From Thiocapsa bogorovii (GTDB taxonomy: Bacteria; Pseudomonadota; Gammaproteobacteria; Chromatiales; Chromatiaceae), in contig NZ_CP089309.1 of NCBI RefSeq assembly GCF_021228795.1, forward strand, positions 5,453,501 through 5,517,500: a DNA stretch of 64,000 nt, read 5' to 3'. Positions within the stretch are counted from its first letter, which is position 1. Each line of letters begins with the position of its first letter. The notes under the pieces were generated by a model. The model did no database searches. It worked only from the letters and a program-made list of their open reading frames with translations, and was not told the origin of the DNA. Below, one piece after another: positions 34,407 to 43,404 of the stretch. The translations under genes and the position numbers were made by a program.

Positions 34407-36194
34407 ATGACACCCAAGACCTTGACCGACGCACTGCCGATCGTCGCCGCCGCCTACGGGCGCAAATTCGGCATCCCCGTGCGGATCGGCGGCACGCAGG
34501 CCTGCACCGACGGCGGCGTAATCGTCATTCCCGCGATCGGGACCGACCCGAGGGCTCGGACGCTGGCGTGGGGCTATCTGGCCCACGAAGCGGCCCATGT
34601 CCGCTACACCGACTTCGCCCTGCCGAGGGCGCACACGCCGCTGGAGCGGTTCATCCAAGGGGTCATCGAAGACATCCGGATCGAGGCCGAGCTGATCGCC
34701 GTCTATCCGGGCACCCGCAGGACGCTGGATGCGGTCGTGGCCGCTCTGGTGGCCGACGGCTCGCTGTCGGCGGTGAGCGAGACCGAAAGCCCGTCCGACA
34801 TCCTCGGCAACGGGTTCCTCGCCCTGGCCCGGCATCGCTATCGCAAGCAGGACGCGCTGGCGAGTCATGCAAAGGAGGCCGATCGCGTCATGCGGGCGGT
34901 CTTCCAACCGCGCTTCGTGCATCGGCTGCAGGGACTCATGTCCGAGATCCCGAGGCTCGCGAGCACGGCGGCATCGATCGACCTCGCCCGGCGGATCGTC
35001 GGGTTGATCGATGAGGAATCGCAAGAGCCGCCGCCTCCGGCGCCGATCCAGCCCACTTCGCCGTCCGACGGGGATAGCGATACGGACTCGGATGCGGGCT
35101 CCGCGACGAGTGAACGCGGAGACGACGCCGAACAGGATGATGCCGGAGACGGAGGATCCGAGAACGGCGCATCCGCAGACGATGGAGGAGCGAATCGGGC
35201 CGAGGAGGACGAAAGGGGCCAGGACGGTCGAAGTGCGGACTCCGGGACAGGCTCGTCCGAACAGAGCTTGAACCAGGGTCGAGAGACCGAACAGACCACC
35301 GACCCCGACGGCACCACGGCAGGCAACGACGCCCGCCGCACACTGCAACAAGCGCTCTCCGCTACCGACGCCGACCTCCCGGAGGATCTCTTTGCCTCGG
35401 TCGCCCAAGCCCTGAACGGGCAAACCCGCGATCCGGCGACGCTGCTTCCCGCAGCGGAGACGTATTTCGGGGACCTCCGATCGGGGCGGATGGCCCTAGA
35501 CCGCGTCAAGGGACAGTCGGCAAAGCTTGCGGCGCGTCTGCAGGGCTTGATCGAGACCCGAACCCTGGAACGCTCCCGAGCGGGTCGACGTGGACGGGCG
35601 TTGAGCCCGAGCCACCTGCACCGCGCCGGTGTCGGCGACCCGCGGGTGTTCCGGATCCGCGAGCAGGCGATCGCGCCGAATACGGCGCTTCACCTGTTGG
35701 TCGATCTGTCCTCGTCCATGCGTGCAGGCCGAGATGCGATCGCGTTGGATGCGGCCGCAGCCCTGGCGCTGGCCCTGGAGCCGGTCAAGGGCGTCTCGCG
35801 CGCGGTGACGGCGTTTCCGAGCCTGCAGGGTCACGACGACAAAGTGACCCGGATCCTGGCGCACGGCGAGCGGACGGCGTCCCGCGTCGGGGCGTTCGTC
35901 CAACGCGGTCGCGGCGGGACGCCGATGACCGGGGCGCTGTGGTTCGCCGCGGCGGATCTGCTGGCCCGTCGCGAGACGCGCAAGGTGATCATCACCCTCA
36001 CCGACGGACAACCCGACGATGTGTGCACCGCCGCCGAGCTGATCGAGCGCGCCGGCGCGGCCGGCATCGAGATGATCGGCGTGGGCATCGCCGTGGACGT
36101 CGGGCGTCTGTTCCCGATCGCCGTACGGATCGACGCCGTCGCGGACCTGAAGACCGCGTTGTTCGGGATTGCCGAGCAGCTTCTCCTGACCTGA
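34407..36194 (+). CDS. CobT-like VWA protein with HExxH motif
   Basis: This 595-residue protein has an N-terminal domain with a zincin-like HEAAH (LAHEAAHVRYTDF near residue 60). A long acidic Asp/Ser/Glu-rich linker (about 220-320) follows, then a helical part and a C-terminal VWA domain with the MIDAS start LLVDLSSSMRAGRDA, the Thr site RGGTPMTGAL and TLTDGQPDD. This is the CobT/VWA partner design for CobS-like AAA+ ATPases. It follows its leader directly. Confidence 0.85.
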   Translation: MTPKTLTDALPIVAAAYGRKFGIPVRIGGTQACTDGGVIVIPAIGTDPRARTLAWGYLAHEAAHVRYTDFALPRAHTPLERFIQGVIEDIRIEAELIAVYPGTRRTLDAVVAALVADGSLSAVSETESPSDILGNGFLALARHRYRKQDALASHAKEADRVMRAVFQPRFVHRLQGLMSEIPRLASTAASIDLARRIVGLIDEESQEPPPPAPIQPTSPSDGDSDTDSDAGSATSERGDDAEQDDAGDGGSENGASADDGGANRAEEDERGQDGRSADSGTGSSEQSLNQGRETEQTTDPDGTTAGNDARRTLQQALSATDADLPEDLFASVAQALNGQTRDPATLLPAAETYFGDLRSGRMALDRVKGQSAKLAARLQGLIETRTLERSRAGRRGRALSPSHLHRAGVGDPRVFRIREQAIAPNTALHLLVDLSSSMRAGRDAIALDAAAALALALEPVKGVSRAVTAFPSLQGHDDKVTRILAHGERTASRVGAFVQRGRGGTPMTGALWFAAADLLARRETRKVIITLTDGQPDDVCTAAELIERAGAAGIEMIGVGIAVDVGRLFPIAVRIDAVADLKTALFGIAEQLLLT

Positions 36195-36389
36195 GCCCAG
36201 CCATCGGGACCGCGGGCCGGTCGTCCTTCGCGGACGGTCGGTCCGGGTCCGGGAGGTGTGCTCGCCGTGGGCGCGCTCGCGCGTTCATCGCAAGCACGGT
36301 TCCCCGGATCCTCGCTGTCGAGGATCTCCGAGAAGCGGTCGCTGGCCGCCCGGTTTGCCGGAAACACAGCCGAACCCACAGCAGCAATC

Positions 36390-36452
36390 CACCCCGCGGG
36401 GAGAGGCACTCTCCCCCGGGGACGGTGCGTCTCCCCGTCACCGGAGAGACGC
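36390..36452 (+). promoter_or_regulatory. Structured leader, copy 5 (before methylase-like gene)
   Basis: GGGGAGAG / CTCTCCCC forms the first hairpin; then GCGTCTC (36427-36433) pairs with GAGACGC (36446-36452), which touches the ATG and covers the GGAG site. Confidence 0.8.
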
Positions 36453-37238
36453 ATGTCCACACCCCACCCCGCCCGCGCGCTTGCGGGCCTGATCGAAACC
36501 CTCGCGCGTCGCGGCGACCATCGCCCCGACGAATGGCTGCGCTTCCTGACCATGGATGTCCTCGCCGGCTTCGGCGAGCGACTCGAAACCCCCTGGGACG
36601 AGCGGCGTCACGCGGCGCTGTTCGAGCTCTCCGGCCTCTACGGACGGCTCGTCGCCGAGAATCCCTGGCGCGACATCCTGGGCGCCGTCTACATGGAGCT
36701 GAGCGCACACGGTCAACGCAAATGGATGGGGCAGTACTTCACGCCCCAATCGGTCGCGGATTTCATGGCCGAGATCAACACCATGGATATGGATCCGTCG
36801 GCGCATCCGAAGGACCGCTTCATCACGATCCTGGAGCCGACCAGCGGTGCGGGAATCCTGCTGCTGTCGGTCTGCAAGACCATCGCGATGAAACACGGTG
36901 CCGAGGCGCTGCGGCGTCTGTCGCTCACGGCGATCGATCTGGATCCGCTGTGCGCGCGCATGACCGCCTGCCAGCTGCTCGCCAATGCGGCCCTGCATGG
37001 ACCGCTCGGGGAGATCCTGGTCTACCGCGGCAACGCGCTCGGCAACCCGGCCGATCTGGAGGTGGTGACGCATCGCCTCGCCGCACCCCGACGCGTCGGC
37101 GGCCAACCCGAGCCGGTCCCCGAGGTCCTCCCGGCCCGCGCACCACAACGCCTCGCGGCCGTCACGGCGGCTACCGAGAGCCGTCAGTTGAGCCTCTTCG
37201 ACGACGCGGCGCTGCCGCCGCTGCAACGCACGGCCTAA
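36453..37238 (+). CDS. N6-DNA-methylase-like protein lacking a visible catalytic NPPY
   Basis: This 261-residue protein has the HsdM-like motif sequence [16 protein letters not shown] and the SAM-binding [14 protein letters not shown] (motif I) and [17 protein letters not shown]. After motif I no N/D-P-P-Y/F catalytic motif is seen; the sequence at that position runs [16 protein letters not shown]. So it may bind SAM or DNA without methylating, or it is a C-terminally shortened enzyme. Similar genes occur in SXT-type elements between the VWA and radC genes. Confidence 0.75.
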   Translation: MSTPHPARALAGLIETLARRGDHRPDEWLRFLTMDVLAGFGERLETPWDERRHAALFELSGLYGRLVAENPWRDILGAVYMELSAHGQRKWMGQYFTPQSVADFMAEINTMDMDPSAHPKDRFITILEPTSGAGILLLSVCKTIAMKHGAEALRRLSLTAIDLDPLCARMTACQLLANAALHGPLGEILVYRGNALGNPADLEVVTHRLAAPRRVGGQPEPVPEVLPARAPQRLAAVTAATESRQLSLFDDAALPPLQRTA

Positions 37239-37255
37239 CGCGCCGACAGCCATCC

Positions 37256-37323
37256 ACCCCGCGGGGACACCCTTCCCCTCACGGGGGAACGTGTCTCCCC
37301 GCTCGACCCCGGAGACACGACCC
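37256..37323 (+). promoter_or_regulatory. Structured leader, copy 6 (before radC)
   Basis: A 9-bp perfect stem CGTGTCTCC / GGAGACACG (37290-37298 with 37311-37319) covers the ribosome binding site; CCACCCCGCGGGG starts the leader. Confidence 0.85.
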
Positions 37324-37827
37324 ATGAAGAAACCCCAGCTGTCACTCCCCCTGGAACCCGACCACATGCGCCGGGCCAACCTGCCGGAAAGCGATCGGGA
37401 GCTGGTGGCCAACGCCATCCGCTGCCTGGAGCAGAAGTACCTGGTCAAGCAGGACTGCCTGACCAACCCGGAGGCCACGCGCAACTTCCTCAAGCTGCGC
37501 CTCTACGGGCTGCACTACGAGGTGTTCGCCTGCCTGTATCTGGACAACCGCCATCGCGTCATCCGCTACGAGGAGTTGTTCCGCGGCACCATCGACGGGG
37601 CCAGCGTGCATCCCAGAGAGGTTCTGCGCAAGGTGGTGGAGACCGGTGCGGCGGCGGTCATCTTCGCCCACAACCACCCTTCGGGTGTTCCGGAGCCCTC
37701 CCAAGCCGATCTGCGCCTCACCCAGCGACTGCGCGAAGGCCTCTCGCTGTTCGACGTGCGGGTGATCGATCACATGATCGTCGGCGACGGCGAGGCCGTC
37801 TCCATGGCCGAGCGCGGCGTGCTCTGA
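37324..37827 (+). CDS. radC: RadC (JAB/MPN domain) protein
   Basis: This 167-residue element-type RadC lacks the N-terminal helix-hairpin-helix of chromosomal copies. The JAMM-like metal site is complete: Glu in [26 protein letters not shown] in [17 protein letters not shown] with the Asp. RadC-like proteins on mobile elements are often placed with antirestriction and recombination genes; the enzymatic role is not settled. Confidence 0.92.
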   Translation: MKKPQLSLPLEPDHMRRANLPESDRELVANAIRCLEQKYLVKQDCLTNPEATRNFLKLRLYGLHYEVFACLYLDNRHRVIRYEELFRGTIDGASVHPREVLRKVVETGAAAVIFAHNHPSGVPEPSQADLRLTQRLREGLSLFDVRVIDHMIVGDGEAVSMAERGVL

Positions 37828-37880
37828 GGGTCGCACCCGCGTCGCCGGCGGACCTGACCAGCGTAGTGAACCCAATCCAC

Positions 37881-37946
37881 CCAACCCCGCGGGGCCGATC
37901 TCCCCGTCGGGGAGGTGTGCCCCGCCCAACCTCGGAGACACACCGC
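37881..37946 (+). promoter_or_regulatory. Structured leader, copy 7 (before toprim gene)
   Basis: CCCCGCGGGG start, CTCCCCGTCGGGGAG hairpin, then GGTGTG (37914-37919) pairing with CACACC (37939-37944); the GGAGA site is at 37934-37938. Confidence 0.8.
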
Positions 37947-38993
37947 ATGAACCACTCAAGACGACCGATGACCATCGACGCACAGACCGTCCGCGAGCAC
38001 GCCCGCGGACGTTGGATCGGCATTCTCGGTCGGCTCGCGCCGACCCTGGAGCCCGCCCTGGCACGGCCTGGTCGCCACGTGCCCTGCCCTGTCCATGGCG
38101 GATCGGACGGGTTCCGGGTCTTCCGGGACGTGGAGGAGACCGGCGGCGGGATCTGCAACAGCTGCGGCCCCCGGCGCGACGGCTTCGCGTTGCTGATGTG
38201 GGCCAACGCTTGGGGCTTTCGCGAGACCCTGGAGGCGGTCGCCCGTGATCTGGGGCTCGACACGGGATACCCGCGGGCGATCGCGGCGCGACCGAGACCC
38301 GTCGTCGTCGCAGGAACCGACCAAGACCCGACCATGGCCGAGGCAGCCCTGCGGCGCGTCTGGTCCCAGACCCTGGACCCGGACGACCGACGGGCACTCC
38401 CGCTGCGGCGGTATCTGTCCCGTCGCGGGATCGATGCCGAACCCGACCCCCGCGTCATCCGGTTTCATCCGGAGCTCGTCTACTACGAGGACAAGACGCG
38501 CGTCGGCACCTTCCCCGCGCTTGTGGCCAAGGTATCGGATGCCGACGGTCGACCGGTATCGCTGCACCGGATCTACCTCGATCGCGCGGGACACAAGGCC
38601 CCGGTCGCGCATCCGAAGAAGATGATGCCGGCGATCGGCACGCTCTGCGGGGGAGCCCTGCGGCTCTACACGGCCGGTGCGACCCTCGGGATCACCGAAG
38701 GAATCGAGACCGCGTTGGTGATCCGCCAGCGCACCGCGATGCCGGTCTGGGCCGGGATCTCCGCGACCCTCCTGCAGCGTTTCGTGCCGCCGCCCGGGGT
38801 CGAACTGGTCGTGATCTGGGCCGACCTGGATCGCTCGGGGACCGGGGAGCAGGCTGCCCTCGCGCTGCGCGAGCGACTTGTCTCCCGAGGCATCCGGGTA
38901 GCGCTGCATCTACCGAAAGGGCCGATCCCGGAAGGGAGCAAAAGTCTCGACTGGTGCGACCTGTGGCGGCTGGACCTGCGCGCCGTGGCCTGA
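37947..38993 (+). CDS. Zinc-finger/toprim primase-type protein
   Basis: The product has 348 residues. The N-terminal CHC2-like zinc ribbon (VPCPVHGGSDGF then GICNSCG) resembles P4/plasmid primases. The toprim part comprises LGITEGIETALVIRQ, with the metal acidic Glu, and VVIWADLDRSGTGEQAA. No helicase domain follows, so it may be a primase or a DNA-nicking cofactor for element replication. It is the last gene of this block; a terminator follows. Confidence 0.85.
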   Translation: MNHSRRPMTIDAQTVREHARGRWIGILGRLAPTLEPALARPGRHVPCPVHGGSDGFRVFRDVEETGGGICNSCGPRRDGFALLMWANAWGFRETLEAVARDLGLDTGYPRAIAARPRPVVVAGTDQDPTMAEAALRRVWSQTLDPDDRRALPLRRYLSRRGIDAEPDPRVIRFHPELVYYEDKTRVGTFPALVAKVSDADGRPVSLHRIYLDRAGHKAPVAHPKKMMPAIGTLCGGALRLYTAGATLGITEGIETALVIRQRTAMPVWAGISATLLQRFVPPPGVELVVIWADLDRSGTGEQAALALRERLVSRGIRVALHLPKGPIPEGSKSLDWCDLWRLDLRAVA

Positions 38994-39064
38994 CCGAGCG
39001 GTGAGCGCATCGACCCGCACCCCGACGGGTGCATGATCGGCGAGGTCATCCGTCAACCCAAGCA

Positions 39065-39100
39065 AACCCGCCGGGGCGAAAGCGCCGGTGGGTTTTTTGT
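39065..39100 (+). terminator. Rho-independent terminator after the toprim gene
   Basis: A GC-rich stem ACCCGCCGG..GGC / GC.CCGGTGGGT with GAAA in the loop is followed by TTTTTT; it closes the leader-controlled block. Confidence 0.9.
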
Positions 39101-39157
39101 TGCGTCGACGATCGACGCGCGATACTGAGGGCTTCGCCTGTTCACCGACGATGCGCG

Positions 39158-39418
39158 ATGACCGAGACGACAATGCTTGATTGGTTCGACGCCGGCAGTC
39201 GCGTCCTCGAGGGCGCTCGCACACCCGACCTGTTCCCGCCGCTCGACGACGCGCACGCCCAGCGCGCATGGCTCGCTGGGTTCGCGGGCGCCTGGGCGGA
39301 ACGCAACGGCGAGGAGGCTGCCGAGGATGCCCTCGTCGCAGCGCTGGAGGGGCGCCCTGCCCTGCTGAGACAGCTTTGGGAGCGAGGTCCGGGAAAGATC
39401 ACGCGCAACTGGTCATGA
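39158..39418 (+). CDS. Small acidic protein of unknown function
   Basis: An 86-residue protein from MTETTMLDW, preceded by CGATGCGCG. It is helical and acidic (WLAGFAGAWAERNGEEAAED). No recognised domain; it lies directly after the backbone terminator, so it is its own unit. Confidence 0.45.
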   Translation: MTETTMLDWFDAGSRVLEGARTPDLFPPLDDAHAQRAWLAGFAGAWAERNGEEAAEDALVAALEGRPALLRQLWERGPGKITRNWS

Positions 39419-39504
39419 TCCGGGTGAAGGCAAACGGCGTCGCCTGTCATGACCGGAGCGGCGCCCCGCCCGACGGCGCGCGCTCGGTACCCGACCCGGC
39501 AGTG

Positions 39505-39747
39505 TCAGTCCGACAGGTAGAGCGCGAGAAGCGGCGCCAGGTTCAGCAGCAGGATGGCAAGCTTGTAGGCGGCCATACCCGCATAATGGATCGCGTCGAA
39601 GGTCTCGACCGAGAGCCTGAACCATCGGCTGTGCAGGCGATACATCCAGTCGTGAGCCAAGGCGAAGCCCACGAACCACAGAAGCAGAAATCCGTAGTTG
39701 ATACCGACACACCAGAGCAGGAAATCCGTGATGCCTGTCGTCGTCAT
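39505..39747 (-). CDS. DUF6868-like small membrane protein
   Basis: An 80-residue protein with two hydrophobic segments (FLLWCVGINYGFLLLWFVG and AAYKLAILLLNLAPLLALYL) around a HDWMYRLHSRWFRLS loop, which I recognise as the DUF6868 pattern. Function unknown. It is followed on the plus side by the group II intron. Confidence 0.7.
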   Translation of the reverse strand: MTTTGITDFLLWCVGINYGFLLLWFVGFALAHDWMYRLHSRWFRLSVETFDAIHYAGMAAYKLAILLLNLAPLLALYLSD

Positions 39748-39848
39748 ACCTCACCCCTCATAGCGGCCGATCGCAACAGCTCCGGCGAGCCGGCAGGGTC
39801 CGCTGCAAGTCGTCCCCGGGCCGACCGATGGCGTGGCTTCGCGCAGAA

Positions 39849-40703
39849 TCGGGTCAGAGGGGCCGGAGCCCCGTCTGCCCACAGAACCGTGCGTACGGAT
39901 CCGTACACGGCTCCTCACGTAAGGCGTATCCACCGACTCACATCAAACGCTTCCGGAATCCCGACCGCCAGGTTCTTGGCGAGTAGGTTTTCGAAGAGTC
40001 TGTGCTCGTCGGTCAATAGGTCCCTTCCGCTCATTTCACTCTGTTCTTTGCATGAGCCTTTCCGCAACCGCACCGACGATTCACCCGATGTCTACGTCTC
40101 GGACACTCGCCGGCTCCCAATCGGGCTGGTCTCGGGCCCACGGTCTTTAACGAGCTTCATCGACCGCTTACGTGTTCCGCCCTTCACCTCCGACGTCCCT
40201 GCCGCTGACCCGATGTTTTACCCTCGGTGACGTCACCGCCACCTCATCGGCACCGGGTTTTACGATTACTACGGCTTCATCTGCAGGCCCCCGTCCCATC
40301 ACGGATCGCGTCTCCGCGCCGCTTAGGGCTTAAGGTGTCGCGGTTACACCGACCCAAGATCGACGGCCCTTCGCCGGGTAAGCTAGTCGCCTCTGTCCTC
40401 GCCCACCTACCTTCTCTACGTCCGGGGATTACGGGGAGATCATCGGGCTTCGGTGATCCACGGCACCTCGCCCAACCCCACACGCCTCAACAAAGGTTCG
40501 CTCTCGCTTAGGTGGCGAGTTTGGACTCCGGCTTCCTTCAGATCCCTCATTGGCTCCCCTCCGGTAGCGGCCTTGCCATCGCCCTCGCCCATGAGGTGCA
40601 GGGGGAGTTTCTTCGGGCACCCTTGCCTTCGCCTACGTGTTCCCCTCTCCCTAAGGCCACGGTTGGACTTGCACCAACTAGCCGACTAGCATGCCGGTCA
40701 CAC
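39849..40703 (-). mobile_element. ORF-less group II intron
   Basis: On the minus strand the element begins GTGTGACCGG (the GUGYG start of group II introns) near 40703. It ends with domain V at about 39884-39913 (GAGCCGTG, a stem-loop, then CACGGTTC, the classic catalytic hairpin) and a domain VI hairpin at 39851-39880 that carries an unpaired-A-like TCTGA. The length is about 855 nt. No reverse transcriptase frame is found; frames inside the intron are shadows. It can therefore splice only if a maturase acts in trans, or it may be inactive. Boundaries are estimates. Confidence 0.75.
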
Positions 40704-40895
40704 GCGCAGACCTCGCCTGGCTCGGTCCGCGCTTGTCATGAAAGTGTGTATCCGCCGGAAAGCAGAAGCAATTTCTTCGGCTGAACGGACATGCTGCGCC
40801 AAGGTCGGGCACCGTGCATGTCGTGAGGCACTTTGAGGCAGCGTCGTGTGCGCGGATATGCCCGTGGGTGATATCCTCGTTGAACGTCCTGATCA

Positions 40896-41177
40896 ATGGT
40901 GGCACGTCTTGGGATGCCTGTGGTCTCGCAACAGGGGCAGCGCTGGATCAATCCCGAAAAGGCCCGCTATTACCGGGTCGTCCTGGAAAAGGACCTGTTC
41001 GGTACCTGGAGCCTGATCGCCTGCTGGGGTGCATTGCACTCGCGGCGCGGCGGGATGCGGGTCACCGCGCTGACATCGCTCGATGCCGGGGTCGCGGCGC
41101 TGGAAGGGATCGCCAAGCGACGGCAGCAGCGGGGATATGTGCCGGTGACCCCGCCGCCCGACCCCTCGGCGTGTTGA
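40896..41177 (+). CDS. Small WGR-domain protein
   Basis: A 93-residue protein consisting of a WGR-like module (RYYRVVLEKDLFGTWSLIAC then WGALHSRRGGMRV). Such single WGR proteins are common near relaxase or helicase genes on mobile elements. The start may be at 40896 or the next Met. Confidence 0.6.
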   Translation: MVARLGMPVVSQQGQRWINPEKARYYRVVLEKDLFGTWSLIACWGALHSRRGGMRVTALTSLDAGVAALEGIAKRRQQRGYVPVTPPPDPSAC

Positions 41178-41489
41178 ACGCAACCGCTGCAGAACCCATG
41201 GAGACTTGAGCAGCTGACGTCGGGGCTGACTATTACGAATCACTGGTCATGGAGGCAAATCGCAAATTTCATGACCTGATCGCCAACCTGCAGGAAGCCA
41301 TGACGTGCGGCGCATCACCCAAAAGTGAGGAACCTTGCTACGGCGGTGCAATGATCAAGCAGTTGGAATCCCTGCGTGAACTCAAACGTCGGGTGCGCTA
41401 CGATCGGGTGGCGGTGTCATTGCAGGTCGTCACGATACTCAGCTCCAAGCGTCCTGACGAATATCCAGATCCCGAACGGGGCCAACAGG

Positions 41490-41690
41490 GTCGAGCATCG
41501 TGAGGGCTCGGAGTACCCGGCCGCGGTCATCCCGCTGGCGACTCAGCATTACACCTTGTTGCAGCGCAATCTACTCTACACGGCGGTGACCCGCGGCAAG
41601 CGCTTGGAAATGCTGTCGCTCTGCCCAAGGCGGTCGCCATGGCGGTGAAGCAGACCGGGGTCGGGCGGTAGACGCGCTTGCGGGAGCGGT
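41490..41690 (+). pseudogene. RecD2/TraA-type helicase remnant
   Basis: The segment reads [35 protein letters not shown], the C-terminal helicase motif of RecD-like or relaxase-helicase (TraA) proteins. A frameshift follows ([15 protein letters not shown] continues in another frame) and a stop at 41669. Upstream helicase motifs are absent, so only the tail is left. It indicates that a mobilisation or repair helicase was lost. Confidence 0.65.
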
Positions 41691-41699
41691 CGGTTGAGG

Positions 41700-42270
41700 G
41701 GTGAGGGTTTCGAAGACCAGGGCGGGGAACTCCCGGTTGGCCGACGGAGCGTCTCTTGGAGGATCGAGCGATCAGGCGCGCCGATCCGATCCAGGTCTGC
41801 GAGGCGGTGGCATTCGGCTAAGAGCCCACGCTCGGCATAAGTCTCTGCACCGACCGCTTGACGCGCTTTGCGGACTCCCAGGGCTGCTGCACCCAGCGAT
41901 CACTTCACCCCGCGCACGGGGTCGCCAGGAATAGGGTGATCGACAGACCGGTCTTGTTGCACAGCCGCCGCTGGCAAACACGCTAACCTTCCGTTGCGAG
42001 CCTGCCAAAGCGGACACGCAGCGCAAGGGGTAACAGGCTGCTGCACGCCGATTTCCGAGGTCAAAGCGGAATGGGGCAAGGGCAGCGATTGAATCCTGGG
42101 GCTCTAACGACGCTGCCCAGAACGCGAACCCTGAAGCAGCCTGATCGAGAGCGAGGACTGCTTCAATGCGTCGCAGTTTGTGCGCTTCGTGAGTTGATTT
42201 CCTTGCGTTCCGCTTCCACCGAAAGCGCCCGAACTGGGGAGGCTGGCTCAGCGATTCGCCCCGGCTCCGC
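41700..42270. other. Stretch without supported gene
   Basis: Only shadow frames are seen on both strands. The base composition becomes less GC-rich toward 42270. Confidence 0.4.
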
Positions 42271-42834
42271 CTATTCCGGATCAGCAAACTTCAGAGTCAG
42301 CGTGTTTCCGCTAACTCTAGTTCCGCTAAATGAGGCTTCTGGTCCCACTGTCGCGCCGTACGCGTCGAACTCGAAAGACAATCCCCCTTCGCGTTTCCTA
42401 GTTACCTCAAAGGAAGAGGTGACTGTTAACTCACTTAGCTCAAGAGATCTCACAAGGCCAGTCGCTGCCGCCGATGCCAAGATCTGTTTCGCGATACGGT
42501 TGCCGTCGATTGGGGCAAGCTCCGCACTTCGTTTTCTCGGCCTTAGCTTTAACTCAAGAGAGTTGCTGTTCACCAATTTGTGACTCAGTGCCCCCGATAC
42601 AATAACCACTTTTACCTTACCGTCGGCGGATGTCTCTGTCTTCGTAAGCAGGGAAACTGTTGCTTCTTTGAGGTCGGGTAACGGCGTAACTGTCGAGTCC
42701 ATTGCAATCGCGTCGACAGCTTTCTGGAGTTCCATTAGCACTTCTTCTAGTGTTATATTGGTAACCGTCGCCGAGGGCATCGACACGCAGGCGCTTAGGC
42801 TCAAAACGGTCAAAAGTGAAAATAAGATCTTCAT
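42271..42834 (-). CDS. Lipoprotein with Trypco2-like domain
   Basis: This 187-residue lipoprotein (lipobox SLSACVS) has lower GC than its neighbours. The mature part, LEEVLMELQKAVDAIAM then PDLKEATVSLLTKTE and DGKVKVVIVSGALSHKL, follows the order of the Trypco2 domain (helix, acidic strand, strand), which is known to co-occur with trypsin-like proteases in conflict systems. Several protease genes follow on the same strand upstream. So it may be an envelope-anchored sensor of locus A. The domain call is by pattern only. Confidence 0.5.
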   Translation of the reverse strand: MKILFSLLTVLSLSACVSMPSATVTNITLEEVLMELQKAVDAIAMDSTVTPLPDLKEATVSLLTKTETSADGKVKVVIVSGALSHKLVNSNSLELKLRPRKRSAELAPIDGNRIAKQILASAAATGLVRSLELSELTVTSSFEVTRKREGGLSFEFDAYGATVGPEASFSGTRVSGNTLTLKFADPE

Positions 42835-43404
42835 GAGTTAATTCTCCTAATTGTCATCTGTTTCCGTTATCTGAATGAATCAAGGAAGCCAGATTCCCGT
42901 TAAATATCAACGGGGTGGGTGCAAAATGAGCGCATTCCTAGACTCACTCGGTAGGTGCCACGTTCCAGCAGTGCATCCTAACGGAATCCGACGCGGATCT
43001 CACCTCCAGCTCCGACCTCGCCCTCATTTCCAGGCATGGTGTTGCATGAATGCACCGATCTGGCGGCGGATGCGGCAGATTCTAGCTTGCTATGTGGCGC
43101 TGCTGTGTATGGGCAAGATCGACTTCTAGGCCATCAACGGGTTACGGGAGGATACCCTGGCCGGGCCAACGGAATCCCTTGGGTTGGCAATCCGAAACCA
43201 AGAGATCCGATGAAGAGAGTACCACCATTGACGCAGCTCAGAGCAGCGATCGAGGAGCCGTTGCAGGGCGGTGCCGACGACATGGGCCCTCCGCGTAGCA
43301 CGCTGTTGCGGTTGGCCCTGCAGTACATCGTCGAGGGGGCTACAGAAAACGAATTCTTCACCGCCGGAGACGCCGTAAGCGTGCCGGCACCCAACTGCCC
43401 CGCA
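42835..43404. other. Stretch with a doubtful 101-codon frame
   Basis: A frame from ATG 43210 to 43515 (+) (LTQLRAAIEEPLQGGADD, STLLRLALQYIVEG) could be a small protein but runs into the antisense 3' end of the STAND gene. I do not call it. Confidence 0.25.

Noticed and set aside
40227-40784. Plus-strand open frames with Pro/Arg-rich products
   Set aside because: They lie antisense to the group II intron and have no motifs.
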